From: DATAES01 sp963802415
GTDB taxonomy: Bacteria; Actinomycetota; Acidimicrobiia; Acidimicrobiales; JACDCH01
Direction of reading: 5' to 3'
Assembly: GCA_963802415.1 (NCBI GenBank)
Contig: CAWDIH010000003.1
Location: 124,001 to 188,000 of the forward strand
DNA length: 64,000 nt
Below the pieces are notes generated by a model. It did no database searches. It was given only the letters and a program-made list of their open reading frames with translations, and was not told where the DNA came from. Below, one piece after another: positions 1 through 7,663 of the stretch; the stretch's first letter is position 1, and every line of letters begins with the position of its first letter. A program made the position numbers and the translations under genes.

Positions 1-1748
1 AAGTCGTCGCGTTCTCGTTGCTCGGCCTCGTTCAATCCGTACGCGATGGCAACGCGGTGCGCACCCGGCTGGTCCATCACCGCGGCATCCGCTTCCCGCA
101 TGAACAGCCGCCCGTCGGCGCGACCGTCGAAGCGGCGAGCGTTGCCGAGTTGGTGGACCATCCCGTCGTCGGCGACGACGATCTCTACGCCGCGGCGGTC
201 GAGCGCGTTCATCACCGGCACGCTGTAGGGCTCTGCAAAGCGCAGTCCCTGAATGTCGAACAGCAGCTTGCCGGAACCCTCGAGCGGACCGAGTTGGTCG
301 AGGAGCGTGTGCGTCGACGGAATGGAGCCGGCGTCGGCGCTCGGTCCCACTCGCTGGTTCTTCGTGGGCAGGTTGATCACCGCAAGAAGCAACGCCGCGA
401 TCGCGAACACTCCCGTGATCGTCGTCGCGTGCACTGGCGGGATGCGGCGCGCGATCGCGAGGAGCGCGGCGAAGAGCACGAACAAGCTGATTGGCCAAAG
501 CCATCGAAACTGGTGCGGCGCGATGCCGAAGAAGCCGCGTGGGAGCGTGCCGGCGGTGACGAGCGCGGCGCCCACAGCAACGAGTGCCGTCGCCAGAGCG
601 GCCGCGGCGGTGCCGTCCATGCGACGCCGCGCCTCCCGCAGCAGCACGCCGAGCACCACTATGACGAGCAGCAAGGACGCGAGTGCAGCAGCCAGCGACG
701 GAACGTGGGCCACGTCCGGCTGCACGCCGGGGAGTGGACGTCCGTTGGTCTTGGGTACGAACGCGTCCCCGAACGACGGGCGCATCCACCACGGCGGCAA
801 TGACAGGATCGACGCCACCATGCGCGACCCGAACCCCCAGCCCACGGTCTGCTTCGCCTCGCCGACGGTGCCGAGAAGCCGGCTGAGGTTGCCGTCACTG
901 CCGTGCCGCGCCTCCTCGATCAGCGGCGGCGCCCATAGGACGACGAACACGACGGCCGACACCAACGACGTGCGTCGTACCTTCCGTCGAAGCTCGGGCC
1001 AACCCTCGGGATCGCCGCGTCGCCGCTGCCAGATGGTCCACGCGAGTGCACCGGTTCCCCAGAGCACCAGCGCGGGGACGAGCACCGCGTAGGTCAGGTG
1101 CGTCTCGAGCACGAGGCTCGCCAGGGCGACAGCGAGCGGTAGCAGTGCGAGATCGCCGCACGCGAGCGACCACACGAGCACGATGAAGAACAGGAACGGC
1201 AGCAACATCGCATGCGGTTGCCATGGGTCGAACAGCAGCTCGCTGCCCATGGTCCAGGTGAGCCCGGCTGTCATCGCCATCGCGGCGGTGCCGGCGACCG
1301 GACCGCCGCGGCGGTACGCAACCAGGGCGATGCCGATGATCGCGGCACTGTTGAGCAGGAGGACCGCGATCGCGAGTCCGGGCGAGTTGAAGAGCTTGAC
1401 GGGGATGGAGAGGAGGTCGAAGAACAGCGGACCGGGGTTGTTGACGTTGGTGTTGGTGCTCTGCGAAGCGGACGTCCACGTACCCAGCAACGGGAAGTGA
1501 TGACTGAAGACGTCGCGCGCACGCAGCTCGAAGTACGCGTTGTCACCGATCGGGATCCAACCGCGATTGAGCGCGCCGACCGTGGCACTGACGAGCGGCA
1601 CGATGGTGATCGCAACCGACGCCCAGTAGATGCGTTTCGCCAGCGGCGACGGCGCCGGCTGGTCCTTCGCCGCCGGTCGGTCGATCGTCGACCTGTGGTC
1701 TGCCGGCTCGCGCGCTGTCGACTGCTCGAACTCGGTCGGTGTCTTCAC
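1..1748 (-). CDS. Polytopic membrane protein, GT-C-like, C-terminus outside window
   Basis: About 582 codons are visible and the reading frame is open to the window edge, so the C-terminus is missing. A soluble N-terminal tail of about 45 residues is followed by many hydrophobic segments and then a more polar C-terminal part. The motif DNAYFELRARDV after the first membrane span, followed by an NNPGP loop, matches DLAMTEVRVRDV and SHPGP in the adjacent upstream gene, so the two are diverged paralogues. The layout resembles GT-C glycosyltransferases that use polyprenyl-phosphate sugars, but I cannot name the family. The GTG start at 1748 overlaps the preceding stop by 4 nt (GTGA), so the genes are probably translationally coupled. 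Confidence 0.75.
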   Translation of the reverse strand, partial: MKTPTEFEQSTAREPADHRSTIDRPAAKDQPAPSPLAKRIYWASVAITIVPLVSATVGALNRGWIPIGDNAYFELRARDVFSHHFPLLGTWTSASQSTNTNVNNPGPLFFDLLSIPVKLFNSPGLAIAVLLLNSAAIIGIALVAYRRGGPVAGTAAMAMTAGLTWTMGSELLFDPWQPHAMLLPFLFFIVLVWSLACGDLALLPLAVALASLVLETHLTYAVLVPALVLWGTGALAWTIWQRRRGDPEGWPELRRKVRRTSLVSAVVFVVLWAPPLIEEARHGSDGNLSRLLGTVGEAKQTVGWGFGSRMVASILSLPPWWMRPSFGDAFVPKTNGRPLPGVQPDVAHVPSLAAALASLLLVIVVLGVLLREARRRMDGTAAAALATALVAVGAALVTAGTLPRGFFGIAPHQFRWLWPISLFVLFAALLAIARRIPPVHATTITGVFAIAALLLAVINLPTKNQRVGPSADAGSIPSTHTLLDQLGPLEGSGKLLFDIQGLRFAEPYSVPVMNALDRRGVEIVVADDGMVHQLGNARRFDGRADGRLFMREADAAVMDQPGAHRVAIAYGLNEAEQRERDD

Positions 1749-3712
1749 GGGGTGACCGTGCCGGGCGGGGCCAAGAAGATGGCCGTTGGCAGCCCGAGGT
1801 CGAGCATCGCCTGCAGACGCGACTGGATCGGTTGGTTCTCGGGTGACGTCAGCCGGTCGTCGATGGCCGCTCCGAACACGTTGTCGTCGACGTGCGGGAT
1901 GATGTCATCGAGTCCAGCGGCGTGCAGCATCGGGATCACTTCGCTGCGCAAGCGGCTGAACTCTGCCTGTTGGTCGGCCGAACGCGGTTCGTCGAAGGCC
2001 ACTTCCACGGCGCCGGGGACCTTGCGCCATTCGTCGATGTGGAACCCGGTGGCGAGATGGATGACCGCGGTCGCATCGCCAGGCTCGATGACACGCGATG
2101 TCGTCATGGGCGCGCGCGCGTAAGCGGGCACTCCTGCGGTGAAGCCTTGGCGCTCGAGCTCGAGCACGATGCCGTAGCCCTGCGACCCGATGTACAGCGC
2201 GTCGGACCACGTGACCGAGTAGCGACCGTCATGTCCGGTCGCGGTCCCCTTGTGGTCGAGCAACGCCTGCTCGGTCGGCGGCATGACACTCGCGAGCACC
2301 GACGAGAGCTGAGGTGCCGGCGGATCCACGTTCCGCGCATTCGCAGCAAGCGCGACGCTCGACAGCACGATGAACGCGCATGCAACTGCGGTGCCTGCCT
2401 CCAGCACGCGAGTGCGCGTGTCGGGACCGATCCGCCGGCGCACGACTTCGACCGCGGTCCACACGATTGCGAAGAGGACCAGAGCCGTGATCGCCCACGA
2501 CCAGAGCATCAGGTAGAACCACAGGTGGCCGAAGATGCGGGCCATCGAGATGACGGCGAGCACGAGCGAGACGCCGATCACGAGGTCGAGCCGAAGCAAC
2601 CGCGAGTGTCCGATGCGGCGCGCCATCACGACGCTCGCTGCCCAAAGGGCGAGCACGACGAGACCCGGGACGATCGAGCCGTCGGGGTCACCGGCCGCGT
2701 TGACCAGCGAGCCCGTGTCGTTGCGCTGGTCCTGCGTGAGCTTTGAGATGTCGAGGTGCAGCAATTCGAGCCGGACGCCGGTACGGACTCCGACAGGCTC
2801 TTCGGGCGGGTGCTGGAAGTGGTCGCGCAGCAAGCTGAGATTGCCGGGCTCGTGGCGCACTTGATCGACCACCACCGGTGCCCACAACGCGAGCCCGAGC
2901 GCGAGGCCGACAAGTGTCCATCGCACGAACCTGCGCCGCTCGGCCGACTTGGCCGGCGCCTCCTGGGCGAGGACGGCCGCAGCCACGATCGCGAGCGCGC
3001 CAAGACCGAGCGAGAGCCCGAGGTACGGCAAATGCGTCTGCGCGCAGAAGGAGGCAGCGAAGACCGCAACGGGAATCACGATGAAATCACCGCACACCAC
3101 CGACCACACCGCGAGCAGCAGCACGACCCACCACAGCAGCGGCAGGTACGGGTTCCAGGGCTCGGTGAGCGTGCCGACGCCGTACCCCCGCACCAGGAAC
3201 GCCAGCACCGCCGCGATCCCGATCACGAGGCGATAGCCCCCGCGGCGGTGGGCGAGCACGAGACTGACGCCGAGGGCAACGATGTTCAGCGCGGCCGTGG
3301 CCGCCTCCAGTGCCCACGAGCTCGAGCCGAAAAGCCGGTAGAAAGGCGCGAGCGCATAGAAGCTCAAGGGGCCGGGGTGGCTGCCCTGTTGTGCGAGTGT
3401 CCCGATGCGCCCGGGAAGACCGATCAGCGGCGTATGCGCAGTGCCGACATCACGAACCCGCACCTCGGTCATGGCGAGGTCGAGCACGGGGAACCAGTGC
3501 GTGCCGTGCAGCACGGCCACCGCGACCACCAGCGGAAGCGCAACGATCGCGAGCAGGACGCCGATCAGCAGCCATGACCGCGAGACCAGAGCGCGCCACC
3601 AACCCGGACCCTCCGAAGGCGCCGCCGGTTCATCGTCGAAGCCCGATTCGCGAGTCTCGTCGACCACCTGTTCATCGGCCAGCGCGACGCCGGGCGAGTG
3701 AACGGACGGCAT
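1745..3712 (-). CDS. Polytopic membrane protein, GT-C-like glycosyltransferase candidate
   Basis: This 655-residue protein has a polar N-terminus of about 45 residues, then a first membrane span near residues 48-70 and roughly ten more hydrophobic segments up to about residue 455. A C-terminal soluble domain of about 190 residues follows. The loop after the first span carries DLAMTEVRVRDV and SHPGPLSFYAL, the place where GT-C enzymes hold their acidic catalytic residues. It is a paralogue of the downstream gene, with which it shares a 4-nt overlap. A TATACT hexamer lies 6 nt before the ATG, which suggests a leaderless transcript. Its substrate cannot be inferred; a role in envelope polysaccharide assembly is likely from the neighbours. 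Confidence 0.7.
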   Translation of the reverse strand: MPSVHSPGVALADEQVVDETRESGFDDEPAAPSEGPGWWRALVSRSWLLIGVLLAIVALPLVVAVAVLHGTHWFPVLDLAMTEVRVRDVGTAHTPLIGLPGRIGTLAQQGSHPGPLSFYALAPFYRLFGSSSWALEAATAALNIVALGVSLVLAHRRGGYRLVIGIAAVLAFLVRGYGVGTLTEPWNPYLPLLWWVVLLLAVWSVVCGDFIVIPVAVFAASFCAQTHLPYLGLSLGLGALAIVAAAVLAQEAPAKSAERRRFVRWTLVGLALGLALWAPVVVDQVRHEPGNLSLLRDHFQHPPEEPVGVRTGVRLELLHLDISKLTQDQRNDTGSLVNAAGDPDGSIVPGLVVLALWAASVVMARRIGHSRLLRLDLVIGVSLVLAVISMARIFGHLWFYLMLWSWAITALVLFAIVWTAVEVVRRRIGPDTRTRVLEAGTAVACAFIVLSSVALAANARNVDPPAPQLSSVLASVMPPTEQALLDHKGTATGHDGRYSVTWSDALYIGSQGYGIVLELERQGFTAGVPAYARAPMTTSRVIEPGDATAVIHLATGFHIDEWRKVPGAVEVAFDEPRSADQQAEFSRLRSEVIPMLHAAGLDDIIPHVDDNVFGAAIDDRLTSPENQPIQSRLQAMLDLGLPTAIFLAPPGTVTP

Positions 3713-3718
3713 CGAGCG

Positions 3719-3724
3719 AGTATA
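3719..3724 (-). promoter_or_regulatory. -10 hexamer TATACT, leaderless
   Basis: TATACT on the minus strand ends 6 nt before the ATG at 3712, so transcription would begin at or beside the start codon. Confidence 0.55.
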
Positions 3725-3763
3725 GAAACGGCGCTCTCCGGGATCGGCGACGCCCCCTCCCCG

Positions 3764-3816
3764 CCGAACTGGCGTGCATCAGCCACACACCATGTAGCTC
3801 ACGAACGCCGAAACGC
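3764..3816. repeat. Intergenic hairpin repeat, copy A
   Basis: This imperfect palindrome of about 39 nt starts with GGCGTGCATCAGCC and ends with AACGCC. It is flanked by CCGAACT and GAAACGC, as in copies B (10097-10150) and C (56691-56743). It begins 13 nt after the stop codon of the minus-strand epimerase gene. A terminator-like or REP-like role is possible; there is no T tract. Confidence 0.6.
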
Positions 3817-3828
3817 GGAAGGGCGCCC

Positions 3829-4869
3829 TCAGGGCAGGTGGCGGAGGACCTTCAGGGCGCCCAGACGCACTGGAGACTGGTGGTGCGAGCCCGACTCGGC
3901 GAGTTCGTCGCGATGGGCCAGATACCAGTCGTACGACTCGATGAGCATCGACGCGTTGGAGTGACGGGGCGTCCACCCGAGCTCGGTTCGCGCCCTGGTG
4001 GTGTCGAAGTACAGCGACTCGCCGTACAGCAACCAGTGGTACGGGGCGAACGGCGCCAAGCCGACGGTCGCCAAGGCTTGCATCGCCGACTTCGCCGCGC
4101 CGTTCGGAAGCGATCGGATGACCGAACCTGTGTCCGCGTGATCCACGAGCGCTTGGATCGTCTCGCGCATCGTCCCGAACTCGCCGGCGCCCACGTTGTA
4201 GGTGGCCGGGCCATGGCGGTCGCCGGCACGAAGGCATGCGTCCGCGAGATCGTCCGCGTGGACCAGCTGGTATCGGTTGTCGCCGCGGCCCAACACGTAC
4301 ACCGGTGCGCCTTCCGCGATGAACTCGAACAGAACGGCGAAGATACCGAGCCGGCCGTGGCCGAGGATCGTGCGGGGACGGACGATCGTGACGTCGAGTC
4401 CTGCCGCTGCCGCCTCGTGACAAAGCTGCTCGGCGCGCAACTTGGCGCGGCCGTAGGCCTCGAGCGGCCGGCAGGGTGAGTCCTCCCTGACCGGATTCGA
4501 CTCCGGGATGCCGAACACCGCGCTCGACGACGTGTGCACGACCTTGGCGACGCCTGCATCGCGCGCGCCCACGAGAACGTTGGCCGTGCCGACGACGTTG
4601 ACGGAGTCGAACAACGCGCGGTCCCGCGCCAGCGGGACCTGCGCGACGTTGTGGAGCACGACGTCCGCACCCTCGCACGCAGCGCGCACCGCGGCGCGGT
4701 CGCGCACATCGCCGGCCACATAGTCAAGGTCACCGATCGACGGATCGTCCGGCGCGGCGGGACGGTTCAGATCGAAGATGCGGACGCGGTCACCGCGCGC
4801 CACGGCCTGGCTCGCGAGAACGGTCCCGAAGTAACCGCTGCCACCCGTGAGCAGAACGGTCCGTCCCAT
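3829..4869 (-). CDS. NAD(P)-dependent epimerase/dehydratase, extended SDR family
   Basis: The protein has 346 residues if it starts at MGRTVLLTGG (4869), where the ATG overlaps the upstream stop by 4 nt. An in-frame start 30 nt further upstream is less likely. The Rossmann motif TGGSGYFG lies at residues 8-15. The catalytic dyad is in YGRAK near residue 145, with the serine in TSSSAVFG. The family uses NAD(P) to oxidise, reduce or epimerise nucleotide sugars or sterol-like alcohols. It is the last gene of an operon of four (small helical protein, GMC oxidoreductase, SDR, SDR), so the two SDRs may act in sequence on one substrate. The substrate is unknown. Confidence 0.85.
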   Translation of the reverse strand: MGRTVLLTGGSGYFGTVLASQAVARGDRVRIFDLNRPAAPDDPSIGDLDYVAGDVRDRAAVRAACEGADVVLHNVAQVPLARDRALFDSVNVVGTANVLVGARDAGVAKVVHTSSSAVFGIPESNPVREDSPCRPLEAYGRAKLRAEQLCHEAAAAGLDVTIVRPRTILGHGRLGIFAVLFEFIAEGAPVYVLGRGDNRYQLVHADDLADACLRAGDRHGPATYNVGAGEFGTMRETIQALVDHADTGSVIRSLPNGAAKSAMQALATVGLAPFAPYHWLLYGESLYFDTTRARTELGWTPRHSNASMLIESYDWYLAHRDELAESGSHHQSPVRLGALKVLRHLP

Positions 4870-5888
4870 CAGAGCTGCTCGCCGTTGACGAGACACCAAC
4901 GGATGCTCTGCCGCACGCCTTCGAGCAGATCCACGGGCGGCTCGTAGCCGAGCTCGTCACGCGCACGCGAGATGTCGCACGCGATCGTGTCCTTCAGCTC
5001 GCCCAGGACGTGGAGCGCCTGCACGTAACGCCCACGGTTCTGCACGAACCTGTCTGCGGACTCCGCGATCGACCCGACGAGCGCGGGAAAACCGATCGGA
5101 CGGCGGTCGGTGACCTCGAGCCCTTCGGCGGCGAGCGCGTCCCGGATCGTGCCGAAGACGTGGCGCAGCTCGTACGGCTGCGCGTCGGCGATCCAGTACG
5201 CCTTGCCCGGCGCATTGTCCGCCTTCTCGGCCAGCAGCATGCCGTGGACGAGGTTGCCGGTGAACACCATCGAACGCTGCTGCGTGCCGTCGCCCACGAG
5301 TGGGAACCTGCCGCGCCGGACGGCGGCCAGGAACTGCGTCTGGCGCGCTGGTTGGAACGGCCCGTAGAACCATGGCGGCCGCACAATGACGGTTTGCAGG
5401 TCGCCGTGCTCGTAGCTGCGCATGACCAATTGCTCTGCTTCGAGCTTCGATTGCCCGTAAGCCATGTACGGGTGGTACGGCGAGTCCTCCGTGAACCGGT
5501 CCGTCGGCGCGTCGTTCGCACCGAAAGGCGAGTTCGACGACACGTGAACGAAGCGGACGGCCCCGGCGCGGCGGGCGCGGTCGAGCGTGAGCTGCGTGCC
5601 ACCCACATTCACGTCGAACAAGCTGCGGATCCTGCCTTCCGGATGGATGATGCCCGCGGCGTGGAACACCGTCGCCGGCCCGATGCCGTCGAACAGCGCG
5701 TCGAGTGCCGTGGGGTCGCGAACGTCGCCGACAACCGGCTCGATCGACGGACCGACGACAGAGAGCAATGACGCATCGGCTTCGTCACGCACGAGACACC
5801 GCACGCGCTCGCGGTCCGGCGCGAGGGCTCGCACGAGGTTCTGGCCGAGCCATCCCGCCGCGCCCGTGACGACAGCCGTCGACGTCAC
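4869..5888 (-). CDS. NAD(P)-dependent epimerase/dehydratase, extended SDR (3-beta-HSD-like)
   Basis: The protein has 339 residues from the GTG at 5888, which overlaps the stop of the GMC gene by 4 nt. Longer in-frame starts would lie inside that gene. The N-terminal VTGAAGWLG binds the dinucleotide. YGQSK near residue 145 carries the catalytic tyrosine and lysine, with a serine in HVSSNSPFG. Many 3-beta-hydroxysteroid dehydrogenase/isomerase-like and nucleotide-sugar enzymes share this layout. The overlap with the GMC oxidoreductase on one side and the second SDR on the other indicates a single functional unit. Confidence 0.85.
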   Translation of the reverse strand: MTSTAVVTGAAGWLGQNLVRALAPDRERVRCLVRDEADASLLSVVGPSIEPVVGDVRDPTALDALFDGIGPATVFHAAGIIHPEGRIRSLFDVNVGGTQLTLDRARRAGAVRFVHVSSNSPFGANDAPTDRFTEDSPYHPYMAYGQSKLEAEQLVMRSYEHGDLQTVIVRPPWFYGPFQPARQTQFLAAVRRGRFPLVGDGTQQRSMVFTGNLVHGMLLAEKADNAPGKAYWIADAQPYELRHVFGTIRDALAAEGLEVTDRRPIGFPALVGSIAESADRFVQNRGRYVQALHVLGELKDTIACDISRARDELGYEPPVDLLEGVRQSIRWCLVNGEQL

Positions 5889-7309
5889 GAGTGCGCGAGG
5901 AAGTGATCGGCGTTTCTGGCCGCGATGGTCATGATTGCGGCCTGAGGGTTGACACCGGGCGCGTCGGGCAACAGCGAAGCGTCGTTGACGCGAAGGTTGC
6001 GGGTACCCCACACGCGCCCGAAGCTGTCCGCACCCGTGCGCTCATAGTCCTCGCCCATACGTACCGACGAGGTCAGGTGGACGGTCATGAGGTTGGCGCT
6101 CGATCGCGTCACGGCATCCCACCACGACACGAGCTCGTCGGGCCGGCGCACGACCCGCCCGCCGATGACCGACGGGTACAGCTCCGTTGCGCCTGCAGCG
6201 AGAAGCACTTCACCGAGGTGCAGGAGGCCACGAGCGAGCCGGCTCATGTCTGCGTCGGTCAAGCGGTACGAGATGATCGGCGCACGAAGGCCGGGGACCG
6301 CGACCACCCTCCCGCTCGCGTCGCCGCGGATAGCTGCGTAGTACACGTACACGCGCTCCCAGTCCGCGAGCGCGTCGCTGAAGTCGGCGGCAGAGTCGGC
6401 GAGCGCGAGTGCGATGTGGCCCTTGCGGCTCACCGACCCGCCGATCGTCAAGCTCGGAGCGAATTCGGTGACGCGATGCATCGGCACGCCTGCGTGGTCG
6501 AGCGGACTCGGGAAGCGCGCCGCGATCTTGATGGTCGGGTGCAGCTTGAGGCCTCGACCGATCTGGCGTCGAAAGCCGCTGCGATGGAGCAGCGCGGGAC
6601 TCTGGATGGCGCCCGCACACACGAAGACGTGGTCCGCCTTGATCGTCACGCGCTCGGTCGACCCGTCGGGGCGCGCTCGTTCGCACTCCGCGCCGGTGAC
6701 GTGGTCGCCGCGCACGGTGAGCTTGAGCACACGACAGTCTGGGATGACGGTGGCACCGCCCGACACAGATCTCGGAACGAGGGTGCGGGCCATTGTCTGT
6801 TTGACGCCTCGGCCGTGCTCGTCGTACCGGAACACCCGCGGGAACTCGACTGCTCGCCAGCCCAACTTGGTGGCTCCGCGCTCGAGCGTGGCCGACGACG
6901 GGGGTGGTGCGGACGGCAAGCTCGAGACACCGAGGACGCTCTCGACCTGCTCGGCGTATGTGTCCAGAACGGCGTCGGTGAACTCGTCGATGGCGAACTC
7001 TCGACGCCAGCGCTCCGAGAGATACGACGGCAACCGGTGCCACAGCCCCGAGTTGATCTCGGTGCTGCCCCCGATGCATCGCCCTTCTGCATACGCGACG
7101 GGCGGCGAACCGAGCGTCGCCGACGATCCCCGATGGCGGTACTTGAGCACCATCTCCTCGAGCGAGAAGGGCTCGACTGCGTCCGGCTCGATCCACGGTC
7201 CTTCTTCGACCATCGTGACCGTGCGGCCCGCCGCCGTGAGCTGCGCCGCGGTGGTCGACCCACCCGCGCCGGAGCCGACGACGAGCACCTCCGTCTGCAG
7301 CGACGTCAT
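5885..7309 (-). CDS. GMC family FAD-dependent oxidoreductase
   Basis: This 474-residue enzyme starts at MTSLQTEVLVVGSGAGG. The FAD-binding GxGxxG motif is at residues 12-17. The C-terminal GMC signature includes a histidine in TVHLTSS and an asparagine in GVNPQAA, which are the usual catalytic pair. Glucose-methanol-choline enzymes oxidise alcohols, and this one is of the short bacterial type related to cholesterol and long-chain alcohol oxidases. The ATG at 7309 overlaps the stop of the small helical gene by 4 nt. That pairing recalls membrane sugar dehydrogenases, which combine a GMC subunit with a small helical subunit. The substrate is not predictable. Confidence 0.85.
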   Translation of the reverse strand: MTSLQTEVLVVGSGAGGSTTAAQLTAAGRTVTMVEEGPWIEPDAVEPFSLEEMVLKYRHRGSSATLGSPPVAYAEGRCIGGSTEINSGLWHRLPSYLSERWRREFAIDEFTDAVLDTYAEQVESVLGVSSLPSAPPPSSATLERGATKLGWRAVEFPRVFRYDEHGRGVKQTMARTLVPRSVSGGATVIPDCRVLKLTVRGDHVTGAECERARPDGSTERVTIKADHVFVCAGAIQSPALLHRSGFRRQIGRGLKLHPTIKIAARFPSPLDHAGVPMHRVTEFAPSLTIGGSVSRKGHIALALADSAADFSDALADWERVYVYYAAIRGDASGRVVAVPGLRAPIISYRLTDADMSRLARGLLHLGEVLLAAGATELYPSVIGGRVVRRPDELVSWWDAVTRSSANLMTVHLTSSVRMGEDYERTGADSFGRVWGTRNLRVNDASLLPDAPGVNPQAAIMTIAARNADHFLAHS

Positions 7310-7641
7310 GTCGCGACAAGCACGGGAGGCGACGATGCCGGCAACTCGTGCTCGGCGAACAGCACGAGCGAGCGGAACACGCGGACGTACTGGCGCAGCT
7401 GTGGGATCGGGCTGGTGTCGAGCGAGTGCACGCTCGGTCGACCGTTTTGCACCACCCGCCCGTAGATGTCCAGGACCAAGGACGCGGCGACGAGCGCGGC
7501 GCGGAGGTGTTCGGGCATGGACCGCAGCGCTCCGTCGACGAAGGACGCGACGTCCTCGCGCCGCGCGGGATCGGTCGTCGTGGTCAGCTCCGAGACCACC
7601 AGCTTCTCGTACCGGAGCACGTCCCCGAGGATAGTGAACAC
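7306..7641 (-). CDS. Small alpha-helical protein, possible partner subunit of the GMC oxidoreductase
   Basis: The protein has 111 residues from the GTG at 7641, or 119 from an ATG at 7665 that would overlap the ATG of the divergent gene. It is predicted to be mostly helical (ILGDVLRYEKLVVSEL, then VDGALRSMPEHLRAALVAAS) and has no signal peptide or recognised motif. It overlaps the GMC gene by 4 nt. In gluconate 2-dehydrogenase and related systems a small helical subunit accompanies the GMC flavoprotein. I infer a similar role, but no sequence homology is claimed. Confidence 0.6.
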   Translation of the reverse strand: MFTILGDVLRYEKLVVSELTTTTDPARREDVASFVDGALRSMPEHLRAALVAASLVLDIYGRVVQNGRPSVHSLDTSPIPQLRQYVRVFRSLVLFAEHELPASSPPVLVAT

Positions 7642-7647
7642 CGCTAC

Positions 7648-7653
7648 TACCCT
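7648..7653 (+). promoter_or_regulatory. -10 hexamer TACCCT
   Basis: TACCCT ends 10 nt before the ATG at 7664, near the longer end of the leaderless spacing seen across the window. Confidence 0.4.
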
Positions 7654-7663
7654 TGACCAAACC

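Noticed and set aside
18..3712. Long open frames on the plus strand opposite the first two membrane-protein genes.
   Set aside because: They are rich in Arg, His and Pro with no motif or membrane pattern, as expected for antisense frames of high-GC genes. The minus strand has coherent hydrophobic proteins with paralogous motifs.
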